Below, piece by piece: positions 16,876 through 25,712 of a DNA stretch of 55,786 bases. Below the pieces are notes generated by a model. It made no database searches, was not told where the DNA came from, and saw nothing but the letters and a program-made list of their open reading frames with translations. Origin of the DNA: Clostridiales bacterium. GTDB taxonomy: Bacteria; Bacillota; Clostridia; Oscillospirales; Acutalibacteraceae. How positions within the stretch are numbered: position 1 is the stretch's first letter; each line of letters starts with the position of its first letter. The position numbers and the translations under genes are program-made. The stretch is taken from NCBI GenBank assembly GCA_012523185.1, contig JAAYIY010000029.1, positions 1 to 55,786 of the forward strand, written 5' to 3'.

Positions 16876-18291
16876 TTGTCCGATTGTAAAACAACTTTCT
16901 CAAACGGCACCATTAAATTACTATGCGAAGAAATGGTTAAAAATAACAGGATTGATCCCGAAGATTTCACACGGTTCGATGTCAAAAGGGGTTTGCGCAA
17001 TCCCGACGGCACCGGAGTCATGGCGGGTCTTTCCAAAATCTGTAATGTCGATGGTTATTATGTTAAAGACGGCGAGCGTGTCCCGCAGGAGGGGCGCCTC
17101 ATTTACCGCGGCATAGACGTCATTGATATTGTCAACGGCTGCATCAGGGAGGACAGATTCGGTTTTGAGGAAACCGTATGGCTTCTTCTTTTCGGCTATT
17201 TGCCGACAAAGGAGCAGCTTGAGCTGTTCAGCGGCATTCTTGCGCGTCAGCGCGAGCTGCCCGAGGATTTCGCCGAAGACATGATTATGAAAGCTCCGTC
17301 CATAAACATTATGAACAAGCTTTCGCGCTCTGTCCTTGCGCTCTACTCTTACGACGACAATCCAGAGGATCTTTCAGTTGAAAACGTCCTGCGGCAGTCC
17401 ATCAGTTTAATTGCGCAGATGTCGACTATAATGAGCTGCGCATATCAGGTCAAGCGTCGGCACTATGAGCATAAAAGCATGTATATCCACCAAAACAAGC
17501 TCGAATACGGCACCGCTCAAAATGTGCTTTATACAATACGCTCCAACAAAAAGTTCACGGACGAGGAGGCAAAGCTGCTTGATCTTTCGCTCATTCTTCA
17601 CGCGGAGCACGGCGGCGGCAACAACTCCGCTTTTGCGGCAAGGGTTTTAACCTCCAGTCTCACCGACACTTACGCCTCGATTGCGGCGGGCATCGGCGCT
17701 CTGAAAGGTCCGCGGCACGGCGGCGCGAACATCAAAGTCAGGGAGATGCTTGACTTTATACGCCGCGATGTCGCCGATGTGACAAACAAAGATGAAGTCG
17801 CCTGTTATCTCGAAAAGATAATCAACAAGGAGGCCGGCGACGGCACGGGGCTTATCTATGGTATGGGTCACGCGGTCTATATGCTTTCCGACCCAAGAGC
17901 CGTAATCCTCAAAAACCACGCAAGGGACTTTTCCGAAAGGAAAGGCTTCGGCGAGAAGTTCAGGCTCATTGAGCTTGTCGAGGAGCTGACCCCGGAGGTT
18001 TTTGCCGCCAAAAAAGGGAGCAGCAAAAAAATGTGCGCCAATGTCGATCTTTATTCAGGACTCATATACGAGATGCTCGGCATACCCGAGGATCTTTTCA
18101 CACCGCTTTTCTGTGTCGCCCGCGTCGCGGGATGGGCGGCGCACCGCATTGAGGAGCTGCTGACCGGCGGGCGCATAATCCGCCCTGCATACAAGAACGT
18201 GTCTATCCCGCGCGAATATCATCCGATAGACGAACGATCCGGCGAGGGCTTTGAGGATGAGCGCTACATTCCCTCCGACGAAAGGCCGTGA
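16876..18291 (+). CDS. Citrate synthase
   Basis: A 471-residue citrate/2-methylcitrate synthase of the longer clostridial type, condensing oxaloacetate and acetyl-CoA. Active-site regions are visible: LHAEHGGGNNSAFAARV, ALKGPRHGGANIKV, YGMGHAVYMLSDPR (substrate-binding His) and VARVAGWAAHRIEE. It starts at TTG with GGGGTGG 8 nt upstream. It has its own promoter and no aconitase or isocitrate dehydrogenase beside it, so it may feed glutamate synthesis. An unknown membrane protein follows after 69 bp. Confidence 0.92.
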   Translation: MSDCKTTFSNGTIKLLCEEMVKNNRIDPEDFTRFDVKRGLRNPDGTGVMAGLSKICNVDGYYVKDGERVPQEGRLIYRGIDVIDIVNGCIREDRFGFEETVWLLLFGYLPTKEQLELFSGILARQRELPEDFAEDMIMKAPSINIMNKLSRSVLALYSYDDNPEDLSVENVLRQSISLIAQMSTIMSCAYQVKRRHYEHKSMYIHQNKLEYGTAQNVLYTIRSNKKFTDEEAKLLDLSLILHAEHGGGNNSAFAARVLTSSLTDTYASIAAGIGALKGPRHGGANIKVREMLDFIRRDVADVTNKDEVACYLEKIINKEAGDGTGLIYGMGHAVYMLSDPRAVILKNHARDFSERKGFGEKFRLIELVEELTPEVFAAKKGSSKKMCANVDLYSGLIYEMLGIPEDLFTPLFCVARVAGWAAHRIEELLTGGRIIRPAYKNVSIPREYHPIDERSGEGFEDERYIPSDERP

Positions 18292-18360
18292 CGTTCGGCT
18301 TGACCGGCGGGCTTATTCGGCTTTATGCGGTAATATAAAATGAAAACAAGGTGACAAGTT

Positions 18361-19293
18361 TTGCAGAATAAAAGGGACACGGCAATCAACCCGTTCGCGC
18401 TGTTCGCTGTTTTTATCGGGAGCGTCATAATCGCGCTGCCGATAAGAGTTTATCAGCTTCTGACCATCATAGAGCCGGGCACCGGTTTTTGGGAGACAAA
18501 AAATGCCTCTGTCTACATTCTTTACGCCGTCGCCGCACTGTCGATAATCTGCTGTGCCGCTATATCATTCTTTTGCGCGGACAGGCTCGGCCGCACCTCC
18601 GCTCCCGGCGGAAAAAAACCTGTCGTCGGGCTTATCGCGTTTGTCGTCGTCGCGGCGCTTATTGTCAACGCCGTCGGGCGATACGCCGACTTTTCCAACA
18701 TTTATTTCGGCTACACCGGTATGAGCGGCATGAGCGTGCGCGAATACCTGACTAAGACAGGCGCCTTTTCCATGGCTCTTGAGGCCTTTTTTGCTGTCAT
18801 ATCGTCTGTTTATTTCATTCTTTACGGCATTACGGCCATAAACGGCAAAAGCGCGGCGGAATATAAGCTCCTTGCCGTGTCTCCTGTGATGTGGTGCATC
18901 TTCCGCATTATCCACCGATTCATGCGGGAAATCAGCTTTTTGAATGTTTCGGAGCTTTTCTTTGAGCTTTGTATGATAGTTTTTTTAATGTTGTTCTTTA
19001 TGGCGTTCGCGCAGTTGACGTCAAAGGTCAACTTTAAGGGCATTGAGTGGAAGCTTTACGCATACGGCTTTCCCGCCGCGATGTTCTGCCTTATATGCTT
19101 TGTGCCAAGGCTTGTCGTCACAATCCTCGGCAAGCCGTCGCTGCTGACCGACAATTCCCCCATCGAATACTGCGACATAGCGATGGCGGCGTTCATCATC
19201 GGCTCTCTCATTTCCCGCGCGCGCATTTCCGAGGCGCGAAAGGCGCCCGACCGCGAGGCGCAAGTCGATGAAAGCCTTATTGGGACCGACTGA
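18361..19293 (+). CDS. Polytopic membrane protein of unknown function
   Basis: A 310-residue protein with about eight hydrophobic segments separated by short polar loops, and a charged cytosolic C-terminal tail. No transporter signature or conserved family motif stands out to me. The start is a TTG with AAGGTG 8 nt upstream. It is in the same orientation as citrate synthase and the AEC transporter, but the 103-bp gap to the latter holds a tandem repeat, so operon membership is uncertain. Confidence 0.75.
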   Translation: MQNKRDTAINPFALFAVFIGSVIIALPIRVYQLLTIIEPGTGFWETKNASVYILYAVAALSIICCAAISFFCADRLGRTSAPGGKKPVVGLIAFVVVAALIVNAVGRYADFSNIYFGYTGMSGMSVREYLTKTGAFSMALEAFFAVISSVYFILYGITAINGKSAAEYKLLAVSPVMWCIFRIIHRFMREISFLNVSELFFELCMIVFLMLFFMAFAQLTSKVNFKGIEWKLYAYGFPAAMFCLICFVPRLVVTILGKPSLLTDNSPIEYCDIAMAAFIIGSLISRARISEARKAPDREAQVDESLIGTD

Positions 19294-19299
19294 AAATTG

Positions 19300-19359
19300 T
19301 GTCCGGCCGGGAAGTTTCAGCCTGTTGATTGTCCGGCCGGGAAGTTGCAGCCTGTTGAG
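19300..19359. repeat. Two tandem 30-bp repeats
   Basis: Two directly adjacent 30-bp units, each starting with TGTCCGGCCGGGAAGTT and ending in CAGCCTGTTGA, differ at only one or two positions. Each unit contains the palindromic core CCGGCCGG. They fill the gap between the membrane protein and the AEC transporter, and a T-run (19364-19370) follows. Confidence 0.9.
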
Positions 19360-19396
19360 AAGCTTTTTTTAATTAATAACTTTGCGGAGTGAAGTA

Positions 19397-20347
19397 ATGT
19401 TTATAGAAAATATGATGACCACCGCCGAGCAGGTCGTCATACTGTATATTGTGGTCGCCGTCGGATTTTTAGCCGTCAAGACTGATTTATTTACTCAAAA
19501 GACGGCAAAGTCCTGCACAAACCTGCTGTTTTTTATAATTACGCCCGCCGTTATTATTAATTCCTTTCTCAACATTGATTACAGCCCCGACATGACTAAA
19601 AAGCTGTTTACCGCCATAGGCTGCGGGCTTTTGATGCATTTTCTTTTTTCTGTTTTGTCGCTGCCTCTTTTCAGGAAAGGCGACAAAAACAGAAACAGCA
19701 TTTTTAAGTATGCCTGCATTCACGGCAACTGCGGATACATGGCTTTGCCGCTCGCCAACGCCGTGCTTGGCTCCGAGGGCGTCATATTTTGCTCGGCAAT
19801 CATAATTTCTTTTCAAATTTGTGCATACACATACGGCATTTATTTGATGTCCGGCGACAAAAACAGTGCCGAAAAAAGCTATAAATTCGGCATTAAAAAC
19901 ATATTCCTGAACACGGGCGTTATCTCCGTCGCCATAGGCATGCCGCTTTATCTTCTTCAGCTTCCCATCCCCGACATTGCCAAGGTTCCTGTCGAATACA
20001 TAGCAAGCATGAACACGCCGCTTGCCATGCTCATTTTCGGGACTTACATTGCCGGCACTGATTTCAGATCTATTCTGCGCGAAAAAAAGATTTTAACCGT
20101 CGGAGTTTTTAAGCTTATCATTTTTCCGCTCATGATGCTCGGCATTTACAGCCTTTTAGGCATACGCGGCACATTGCTGGCGTCGCTTATTCTTTCGGCA
20201 AGCGCCCCGCCTGCCAACAACACAGTTATTTTCGCCGCCAAATATGATAAGGACACAGGACTTGCGGCGCAAACCGTCACTGCCGTCAGCCTTGTTTCTA
20301 TTTTGACAATGCCCGCAATCATAGCACTTTCAATGAGTTTAATGTAA
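19397..20347 (+). CDS. AEC family transporter
   Basis: A 316-residue protein with about ten membrane segments and the auxin-efflux-carrier family pattern, including the early GFLAVKTDLFTQKTAK and a late SASAPPANNTVIFAAKY motif with paired prolines. Bacterial AEC carriers usually export or import small carboxylates such as malate; the substrate here is not defined. The ATG at 19397 has GGAGTG 5 nt upstream; an in-frame TTG lies five codons earlier. It is followed after 17 bp by a QueG-like protein. Confidence 0.88.
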   Translation: MFIENMMTTAEQVVILYIVVAVGFLAVKTDLFTQKTAKSCTNLLFFIITPAVIINSFLNIDYSPDMTKKLFTAIGCGLLMHFLFSVLSLPLFRKGDKNRNSIFKYACIHGNCGYMALPLANAVLGSEGVIFCSAIIISFQICAYTYGIYLMSGDKNSAEKSYKFGIKNIFLNTGVISVAIGMPLYLLQLPIPDIAKVPVEYIASMNTPLAMLIFGTYIAGTDFRSILREKKILTVGVFKLIIFPLMMLGIYSLLGIRGTLLASLILSASAPPANNTVIFAAKYDKDTGLAAQTVTAVSLVSILTMPAIIALSMSLM

Positions 20348-20364
20348 CGAAAGGACAAACCGCT

Positions 20365-21162
20365 TTGGATGCTGAAATTCGCGAAATCCTTAATGAGGCC
20401 GCTCCGCTTTGGGGTGTCTGCGGCTTCAGCGAGATTTCAGAGCACATCCTTTCGTGCCGTGCCGCTTCACGACTGCCAAAAGAATCCAAAAGCATAATTT
20501 GCGGAATATTTCCGTACAATTTAGGAGAAGAAAGCTACGGCGGCTCAAACATCTCACGCTACGCGGTCGTGCCTGACTATAACAATACGATTCGTGACAT
20601 GCTCGAAAAAGCGGCGCAAAAGCTTCGCGCTCTTTACCCCGACGAGCAGTTTGAAGTGTTTTGCGGCAATTCACCTTTGCCGGAGGTCAGCACAGCACAG
20701 CTTGCGGGGCTTGGCGAAAAAGGTGTGAACGGGCTTCTTTTGACAGAAAGTTACGGCTCGTGGGTGTTCATTGGCGAGATAGTCACGACGCTTCATCTTG
20801 AGCCGTCGCAAAATCGCGCGTCTGTCTGCGGCAGATGCGGCAAATGTGTCGACGCGTGCCCGACAGGCGCTTTGACATTCGACGGATTTGACAGAGAAAA
20901 ATGCCTGTCATACATCTCCCAGCAAAAAGAGCCGCTGACGCCAGAGCAGGAAGCGCTGATTAAATCGTCCGGCTCCGTGTGGGGGTGCGATATCTGTCAA
21001 AATGTCTGCCCCAAAAACATCGGCGCTCAGGTGACTGCGATAGACGAGTTTGTAAAAGGCGCCGTTTCCCGAGCCGAGCATGACACAAGCCTTGATAACA
21101 GGGCGTTCGGGTGGCGCGGCAAAAAGGTTCTTGAACGAAATCTCAACCTGTTTAAGGAATAA
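20365..21162 (+). CDS. QueG-like protein with two 4Fe-4S clusters
   Basis: A 265-residue iron-sulfur protein, shorter than canonical epoxyqueuosine reductase QueG (about 370). The C-terminal half has the double-cluster set CGRCGKCVDACPTGA (about residues 156-170) and CDICQNVCPKN (about 211-221), the pattern shared by QueG and reductive dehalogenase-like proteins. The N-terminal part has PYNLGEESYGGSNISRYA, resembling the QueG start. It may reduce epoxyqueuosine or another cobalamin-linked substrate; no other queuosine gene is here. The start is TTG with AAAGGA nearby. Confidence 0.8.
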   Translation: MDAEIREILNEAAPLWGVCGFSEISEHILSCRAASRLPKESKSIICGIFPYNLGEESYGGSNISRYAVVPDYNNTIRDMLEKAAQKLRALYPDEQFEVFCGNSPLPEVSTAQLAGLGEKGVNGLLLTESYGSWVFIGEIVTTLHLEPSQNRASVCGRCGKCVDACPTGALTFDGFDREKCLSYISQQKEPLTPEQEALIKSSGSVWGCDICQNVCPKNIGAQVTAIDEFVKGAVSRAEHDTSLDNRAFGWRGKKVLERNLNLFKE

Positions 21163-21164
21163 GG

Positions 21165-21500
21165 ATGGTGTTTGCTGTGAAGTTAATAATTGCCATTATT
21201 AACAACGACGACTGCCCCGCTGTTCTCTCCGAGCTTACGCGTGACGGATTCAGCGTGACAAAGCTTTCGACATCCGGCGGTTTTCTCAAAGCCGGCAATT
21301 CCACGCTTCTCATAGGCGTCGAGGAGGACAAAATTGATTCCGCACTTGATGTAATCAAACGTTTCAGCAGCCGGCGCACCCAGATGATACAGGCAAGCCC
21401 CTCATACCCCGCCGAATTTTATGTTTCTATGCCTGTTGAGGTCAAGGTCGGCGGCGCGACTATATTTATTGTCGACGTTGACCAGTTTATTAAATATTGA
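21165..21500 (+). CDS. darA: Cyclic-di-AMP receptor DarA (PII-like)
   Basis: A protein of about 108-111 residues of the YaaQ/PstA/DarA family, trimeric PII-like receptors that bind c-di-AMP. Markers are KLIIAIINNDD at the start, LTRDGFSVTKLSTSGGFLKAGNSTLLIGVEEDK and the final GGATIFIVDVDQF. Start choice is between ATG 21165 (AAGGA 6 nt upstream) and GTG 21177, which would give the usual MKLIIAI start. It precedes holB, as in Bacillus subtilis. Confidence 0.93.
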   Translation: MVFAVKLIIAIINNDDCPAVLSELTRDGFSVTKLSTSGGFLKAGNSTLLIGVEEDKIDSALDVIKRFSSRRTQMIQASPSYPAEFYVSMPVEVKVGGATIFIVDVDQFIKY

Positions 21501-22375
21501 TTATGAACTTTGATGTTTCAAATATGCCGCTTTCTCTGCGCAAAGACTTTTTTCCCGCTCTTGAGGCGGGGCGGCTTTCACACGCCGTCATACTTGAGGG
21601 CGGCGACGATGACTCAAGGCTTGCGGCGGCAAAATACGCGGCCGCCGCGCTAACCTGCGAGGGCGGCGGAAAAAAGCCGTGCGGGGAATGCGGCTCATGC
21701 TTCATGGCAAGCGCCGGTTCTCATCCGGATATTATTGAGACAGCGGCCGCGAACGGCTCTAAGAGCATATCTGTTGAGGCTGTCAGGAAAATTCGCTCCA
21801 TGGCTTATATTTTCCCGATTCGCTCCGACAAAAAGGTTTTTTTAATGCGCGGCGCCGACGCAATGACGGAACAGGCGCAAAACGCCTTGCTTAAAATACT
21901 TGAGGAGCCGCCGTCTTTTGTTGTGTTTATACTTGAATGCCGTTCAAGGGGCGCTCTTATACCGACTGTGCTTTCACGCGCCGACGTATATTCCCTCGGT
22001 GCTGAAAAGTCCCGCGCCGCCGACCTTGAAAGGCTTAACGCCGCGCGCGAAACAGCTCAAAAGCTTGCGTTTGCCCTCTGCGAAGGCTCCGAATGGGCTG
22101 TGATGCGGGAAACAGGAGTTTTTGAAAAAGACAGGGAGCTTTTAAGGCTTTGCCTGCCCGAGCTTATTTTAATATTGCGCGGCGCCCTTGTTTCCAAATT
22201 TAACTTTTCAGACGATGATATTGCACGCTCTCTTGCCTCAAGATTTACAAAAACCCGTCTTTTGGGGATTATATGCGCCGTCAATGATTGCCTTCTTTCA
22301 ACAGAATCAAACGTCAACCACAACCTGGCGATAACACGGCTTGTCAGCGCCACGGCGGCAGAAAGGATCTATTAG
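21497..22375 (+). CDS. holB: DNA polymerase III delta-prime subunit HolB
   Basis: A 292-residue clamp-loader subunit. It has a degenerate Walker-A region (ILEGGDDDSRLAAAKYAA), a zinc motif with four cysteines spread over about 16 residues (TCEGGG...CGECGSC), FLMRGADAMTEQAQNALLKILEEPP and the arginine-finger-like SRADV where SRC is usual. The start is uncertain: TTG 21497 overlaps the darA stop, while ATG 21503 is two codons later. Neither has a ribosome site, so translational coupling to darA is likely. Confidence 0.92.
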   Translation: MIMNFDVSNMPLSLRKDFFPALEAGRLSHAVILEGGDDDSRLAAAKYAAAALTCEGGGKKPCGECGSCFMASAGSHPDIIETAAANGSKSISVEAVRKIRSMAYIFPIRSDKKVFLMRGADAMTEQAQNALLKILEEPPSFVVFILECRSRGALIPTVLSRADVYSLGAEKSRAADLERLNAARETAQKLAFALCEGSEWAVMRETGVFEKDRELLRLCLPELILILRGALVSKFNFSDDDIARSLASRFTKTRLLGIICAVNDCLLSTESNVNHNLAITRLVSATAAERIY

Positions 22376-22378
22376 ATT

Positions 22379-23242
22379 ATGACAGAAATTATAGGTGTAA
22401 GGTTTAAGGACGTCGGAAAAATTTATTACTTTGACCCCGACGGCAAAAAGCTTAACAAAGGCGATAAGGTGATTGTCGAAACTGCCCGCGGCATCGAGTG
22501 CGGCGAAGTTGTCATAGAAAACATCGAAAAGCCGGACGAGCAGATTGTAAAGCCTTTGAAGCTTGTTATCAGAAAAGTGACTGACGAGGACATTAAAACG
22601 ATTGAGAGCAACAGGCAAAAGGAAAAAGAAGCGTTTAAAATCTGTCTTGAAAAAATTGCGAAGCATAAGCTTGAGATGAAGCTTGTCGATGTTGAATATA
22701 CGTTCGACGGCGGAAAAATCCTTTTTTATTTCACAGCCGACGGCAGAGTTGATTTCCGTGAGCTTGTCAAGGACCTTGCCTCTGTTTTCCGCACAAGAAT
22801 TGAGCTTCGCCAGATAGGCGTGCGCGACGAGTCAAAGATGCTCGGCGGCTTAGGCATGTGCGGAAGGCCGTTTTGCTGCAGCAGCTTTCTCGGCGAATTT
22901 CAGCCTGTTTCAATTAAAATGGCAAAGGAGCAGGGGCTTTCGCTTAACCCCGTAAAAATAAGCGGGACATGCGGCAGGCTCATGTGCTGCCTCAAATACG
23001 AACAGGACGCTTATGAGCATCTTTTGAAGGTCACGCCGAAGCCCGGCGCGATTGTCAACACTGACGAGGGGCGCGGCACCGTCGTCGAAAACAACCTGCT
23101 GACAGGCTTCTTAAAAATCCGTCTCGACTCGCGTCCCGACACCACCCCGAAGGTTTGTCATCGGCGCGATGTGAAGATTCTGAGGGATGCTCAGATAAAG
23201 ATTGAACGTGAAGAAATCGAGGCATTTAAAGGAATCGAATAA
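22379..23242 (+). CDS. ricT: RicT (PSP1-domain, Y-complex subunit)
   Basis: A 287-residue PSP1-domain protein (YaaT/RicT). The PSP1 core begins with GVRFKDVGKIYYFDP. The cysteine pairs that help bind iron-sulfur clusters in the RicAFT complex are present in GMCGRPFCCSSF and GTCGRLMCCLKYE. In Bacillus the complex assists mRNA maturation by RNase Y and influences sporulation and biofilm. The order darA-holB-ricT matches Bacillus, without the intervening yaaR/tmk genes. Confidence 0.95.
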   Translation: MTEIIGVRFKDVGKIYYFDPDGKKLNKGDKVIVETARGIECGEVVIENIEKPDEQIVKPLKLVIRKVTDEDIKTIESNRQKEKEAFKICLEKIAKHKLEMKLVDVEYTFDGGKILFYFTADGRVDFRELVKDLASVFRTRIELRQIGVRDESKMLGGLGMCGRPFCCSSFLGEFQPVSIKMAKEQGLSLNPVKISGTCGRLMCCLKYEQDAYEHLLKVTPKPGAIVNTDEGRGTVVENNLLTGFLKIRLDSRPDTTPKVCHRRDVKILRDAQIKIEREEIEAFKGIE

Positions 23243-23256
23243 AATCTTAAAAACTA

Positions 23257-23285
23257 TTGCATTTTGCAACTAATGCTGTTAATAT
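23257..23285 (+). promoter_or_regulatory. Promoter of the small ferredoxin gene
   Basis: TTGCAT (23257-23262) and TAATAT (23280-23285) are separated by 17 bp. The start would be near 23292, with AAGGAGG in the short leader. Confidence 0.65.
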
Positions 23286-23318
23286 ATATATCGACAAATC
23301 AGCAAGGAGGATTAAGCG

Positions 23319-23489
23319 ATGGCATATCATATTTCCGACGATTGCATATCTTGCGGAGCCTGCGAAGCGGAATGTCCCACGGAAGCCATTTCCGAGGGCG
23401 ACAACATATACGTTATCAACCCCGAGCTTTGCATAGACTGCGGCGCTTGTGCCGACGTGTGTCCCGTAGACGCTCCCAAGCCGGAATAA
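23319..23489 (+). CDS. 2[4Fe-4S] ferredoxin
   Basis: A 56-residue protein with two classic clostridial cluster motifs: CISCGACEAECP (residues 9-20) and CIDCGACADVCP (residues 38-49). This is the usual low-potential electron carrier of clostridial fermentation. AAGGAGG lies 8 nt before the ATG. It has its own promoter and terminator, so it is a stand-alone, probably highly expressed gene. Confidence 0.96.
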   Translation: MAYHISDDCISCGACEAECPTEAISEGDNIYVINPELCIDCGACADVCPVDAPKPE

Positions 23490-23511
23490 CACCTGAAACC
23501 GAATTCAAAAG

Positions 23512-23556
23512 CCGAGACGACTTGCTTTTTGTTAAAAGCGCCGTCTCGGTTTTTTC
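23512..23556 (+). terminator. Terminator after the ferredoxin gene
   Basis: An outer 8-bp stem CCGAGACG/CGTCTCGG (23512-23519 with 23542-23549) encloses an inner GCTTTT/AAAAGC hairpin and is followed by seven Ts. Confidence 0.85.
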
Positions 23557-23659
23557 TCTTTATCTTAAAATCATTTAAGAGCGTTTCATATGAAAACACG
23601 CGTAAAAGAGAGGAATAACAAGTTTTGAATGCTTTATGTGGATTTCTTTGAAAAAAGTG

Positions 23660-23688
23660 TTGACAATATAAACCGGTTGTGCTAACAT
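23660..23688 (+). promoter_or_regulatory. Promoter of rplM-rpsI
   Basis: TTGACA (23660-23665) and TAACAT (23683-23688) are spaced by 17 bp. The leader is only about 30 nt, too short for an L13 leader RNA. Confidence 0.8.
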
Positions 23689-23723
23689 ATGCAGGCATGA
23701 AAAAAATCGGAGGTAATATAATT

Positions 23724-24152
23724 ATGTCAACCTATATGCCTAAGGCGGGAGACATAACCCGCAAATGGTATTTGCTCGACGCGTCCGGGAAAACGCTCGG
23801 AAAGGTTGCCGTCGAGGCCGCCACCCTTCTCCGCGGCAAGCACAAGCCGACGTTTGCGCCTCACGCGGACTGCGGAGACAATGTCGTCATCATCAACGCC
23901 GAAAAGATAGTCCTCACCGGCAACAAGCTTCAGCAAAAGAAATATTATCGTCATTCCGGCTATGTCGGCAATCTCAAGGAAATCGGATATGACAAGATAA
24001 TGAAAACAAGGCCGGATTTCGCGGTGGAAAAGGCAGTCAAAGGGATGCTTCCCGACACAGTCATAGGCCGCAAAGCGCTGACTCGTCTGCGCGTTTACAA
24101 GGGCGCGGAGCACAAGCAGGCTTCGCAAAAGCCTGAGACAAGGGAGTTTTAA
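23724..24152 (+). CDS. rplM: Ribosomal protein L13
   Basis: A 142-residue L13 with the family markers [37 protein letters not shown] and [21 protein letters not shown]. It is part of the large subunit. GGAGG lies about 9 nt before the ATG at 23724, which is preferred over upstream in-frame starts because it falls after the promoter. It is co-transcribed with rpsI (20 bp apart), the conserved pair. Confidence 0.98.
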   Translation: MSTYMPKAGDITRKWYLLDASGKTLGKVAVEAATLLRGKHKPTFAPHADCGDNVVIINAEKIVLTGNKLQQKKYYRHSGYVGNLKEIGYDKIMKTRPDFAVEKAVKGMLPDTVIGRKALTRLRVYKGAEHKQASQKPETREF

Positions 24153-24172
24153 GAGAGGGAGGTTATGTTTTA

Positions 24173-24571
24173 ATGTACGATTCAAATCCATATTTTTACG
24201 GCACGGGCCGCAGAAAGAAATCAGTCGCCAGAGTGCGCGTCTATGCGGGCACAGGCAAAATTACAATAAACAACAGGGAAATTGATGATTATTTCGGGCT
24301 TGAGACACTTAAGCTGATTGTTCGTCAGCCGCTTATACTTACGGGCATGGAGGACAGATTCGACATAGTGTGCAATGTCGGCGGCGGCGGCGTCACCGGT
24401 CAAGCCGGAGCCATTCGCCACGGGATTTCACGCGCGCTGCTCCAATACAGCGACGAGATTCGTCCCGTCCTCAAAAAGGCCGGTTTTCTCACAAGAGACC
24501 CCAGGATGAAGGAAAGAAAGAAGTACGGTCTCAAGGGAGCGCGCCGCGCACCGCAGTTTTCAAAGAGATAA
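24173..24571 (+). CDS. rpsI: Ribosomal protein S9
   Basis: A 132-residue S9. [20 protein letters not shown] opens the protein, followed by [22 protein letters not shown] and the basic C-terminal tail ending in Lys-Arg that reaches the P-site tRNA. It is second in the rplM-rpsI operon, closed by a strong terminator. Confidence 0.98.
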   Translation: MYDSNPYFYGTGRRKKSVARVRVYAGTGKITINNREIDDYFGLETLKLIVRQPLILTGMEDRFDIVCNVGGGGVTGQAGAIRHGISRALLQYSDEIRPVLKKAGFLTRDPRMKERKKYGLKGARRAPQFSKR

Positions 24572-24583
24572 GCTTACTTTTAC

Positions 24584-24617
24584 ACCGCGCAGGCTTGCAG
24601 CTTGCGCGGTTTTTTTA
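24584..24617 (+). terminator. Terminator after rpsI
   Basis: An 11-bp GC-rich stem (ACCGCGCAGGC with GCTTGCGCGGT) with a short loop is followed by seven Ts. It ends immediately before the convergent lipoprotein gene. Confidence 0.88.
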
Positions 24618-25454
24618 TCAGACAGCGGGGATAATCTTTACGATAAGCCCGTCCCCCACAGTGACCTCCGTGCCTTCAGGAAACTCAGCGTTCATAAATG
24701 TGCCGCCAAACGTGCTGTCCTCGACGGCGAGCACCTCGTTTATTCCGTTGCCCAAGGTGTTTGAGGAATACACCATGCCGCTGCCGGACTCCGCCGTCAC
24801 TTTAAATGTACCCGGCGTAAAGTCCATGCCCGATATATATTTCCCCGATTTAAGAGTCACCTCCGCCGTCTCGTCATATCTTCTGCCCTTATACCCGCTT
24901 TCCGCCGATGTGAAAAACAGCTTGACTTTCAGCCCGCTTGTCACTGTCAGGGAGCTGTTAATCGGCAGGCGCAGACCTAAAAACGATTCTTTATATATCC
25001 CGTCGGTGTCGCCAACACCAAACAGTTCATTTATACCGCCGACAAAGTTTGACGAGTACAGATTCCCTTTGCCGGATAAGGCGGCAATATTGCACAATCC
25101 GGCAGGTATGTCTATGCCCGCCGTATATATTCCCGCCGAAAGGTCATATGTTTTTACAATGTTTTCATATTGCTTGTCTGTCGTCGAGGCAGTTTCCTTT
25201 TCTGTTTGCGCTTTATATGCGCTTGCGCTCGGCGTTTCACTTTTTGCGGTCTTTGCCGCGCTTGGCTTTGTCTCCTCTGAAACATCTGTTTTGCACGAAG
25301 AAAAGAAAAAAGCGGCGGCTGTCAAGGCAAACAAAACGGCAAGCCGTATTTTCTTTAAGGTTGTTTTGCTTTCAGTCTTTATCTTTAAACAGGCTTTGCC
25401 GCCCGCCGCGCAGCAGCCGCCGTTAAAATTAAAGGCTCGTTTTCGGCGCTTCAT
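24618..25454 (-). CDS. Lipoprotein with two tandem beta-repeat domains
   Basis: A 278-residue protein. An unusually long basic N-terminal region (about 35 residues) precedes the hydrophobic signal and a lipobox ending in FFFSSC near residue 54, so it should be a lipoprotein. A Ser/Thr/Lys-rich linker (to about 95) follows. Then come two similar domains of about 80 residues, each built on a pattern like YxxGxDxxxGxxxxxAxSGxGxxYSSN...GINE (about 104-190 and 195-275). Similar repeats are seen in secreted clostridial proteins; function is unknown. The ATG at 25454 is the only upstream start visible. Confidence 0.75.
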   Translation of the reverse strand: MKRRKRAFNFNGGCCAAGGKACLKIKTESKTTLKKIRLAVLFALTAAAFFFSSCKTDVSEETKPSAAKTAKSETPSASAYKAQTEKETASTTDKQYENIVKTYDLSAGIYTAGIDIPAGLCNIAALSGKGNLYSSNFVGGINELFGVGDTDGIYKESFLGLRLPINSSLTVTSGLKVKLFFTSAESGYKGRRYDETAEVTLKSGKYISGMDFTPGTFKVTAESGSGMVYSSNTLGNGINEVLAVEDSTFGGTFMNAEFPEGTEVTVGDGLIVKIIPAV

Positions 25455-25570
25455 CTTATTACCCCGCGATGTTCTTTATTGTTTATATATTGCCCTTATT
25501 TTTACCGAACATCACTATGTTTATAAGAAACAGACAAAGCCCGACTGTTTGGCTTGCTGAATTTAAAAAT

Positions 25571-25610
25571 AAAAAACCCGAACGCATATGATTCGTCGTT
25601 CGGGTTTTTT
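25571..25610. terminator. Bidirectional terminator between the PfkB operon and the lipoprotein gene
   Basis: AAAAAACCCGAACG (25571-25584) and CGTTCGGGTTTTTT (25597-25610) form a 14-bp stem with a 12-nt loop and T/A flanks usable on either strand. On the minus strand it follows the PfkB gene. Confidence 0.85.
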
Positions 25611-25712
25611 GCCGTGATTTTGTTGTTTGTTTTGTGCCGTTTTTACACTTGACGACAGGAAGAAGTCCGCTCGGACATCGCCGTCCTCCCTGCCCGTCAG
25701 CTGATATATTTG

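Noticed and set aside
23689-23723. An L13 leader RNA before rplM
   Set aside because: The promoter is only about 30 nt before the start, which leaves no room for the leader.
24370-25560. A 396-codon plus-strand frame opposite the lipoprotein gene
   Set aside because: It runs antisense to the lipoprotein and over the rpsI end, is low in recognisable domains, and the lipoprotein frame has a signal, lipobox and repeated domains.
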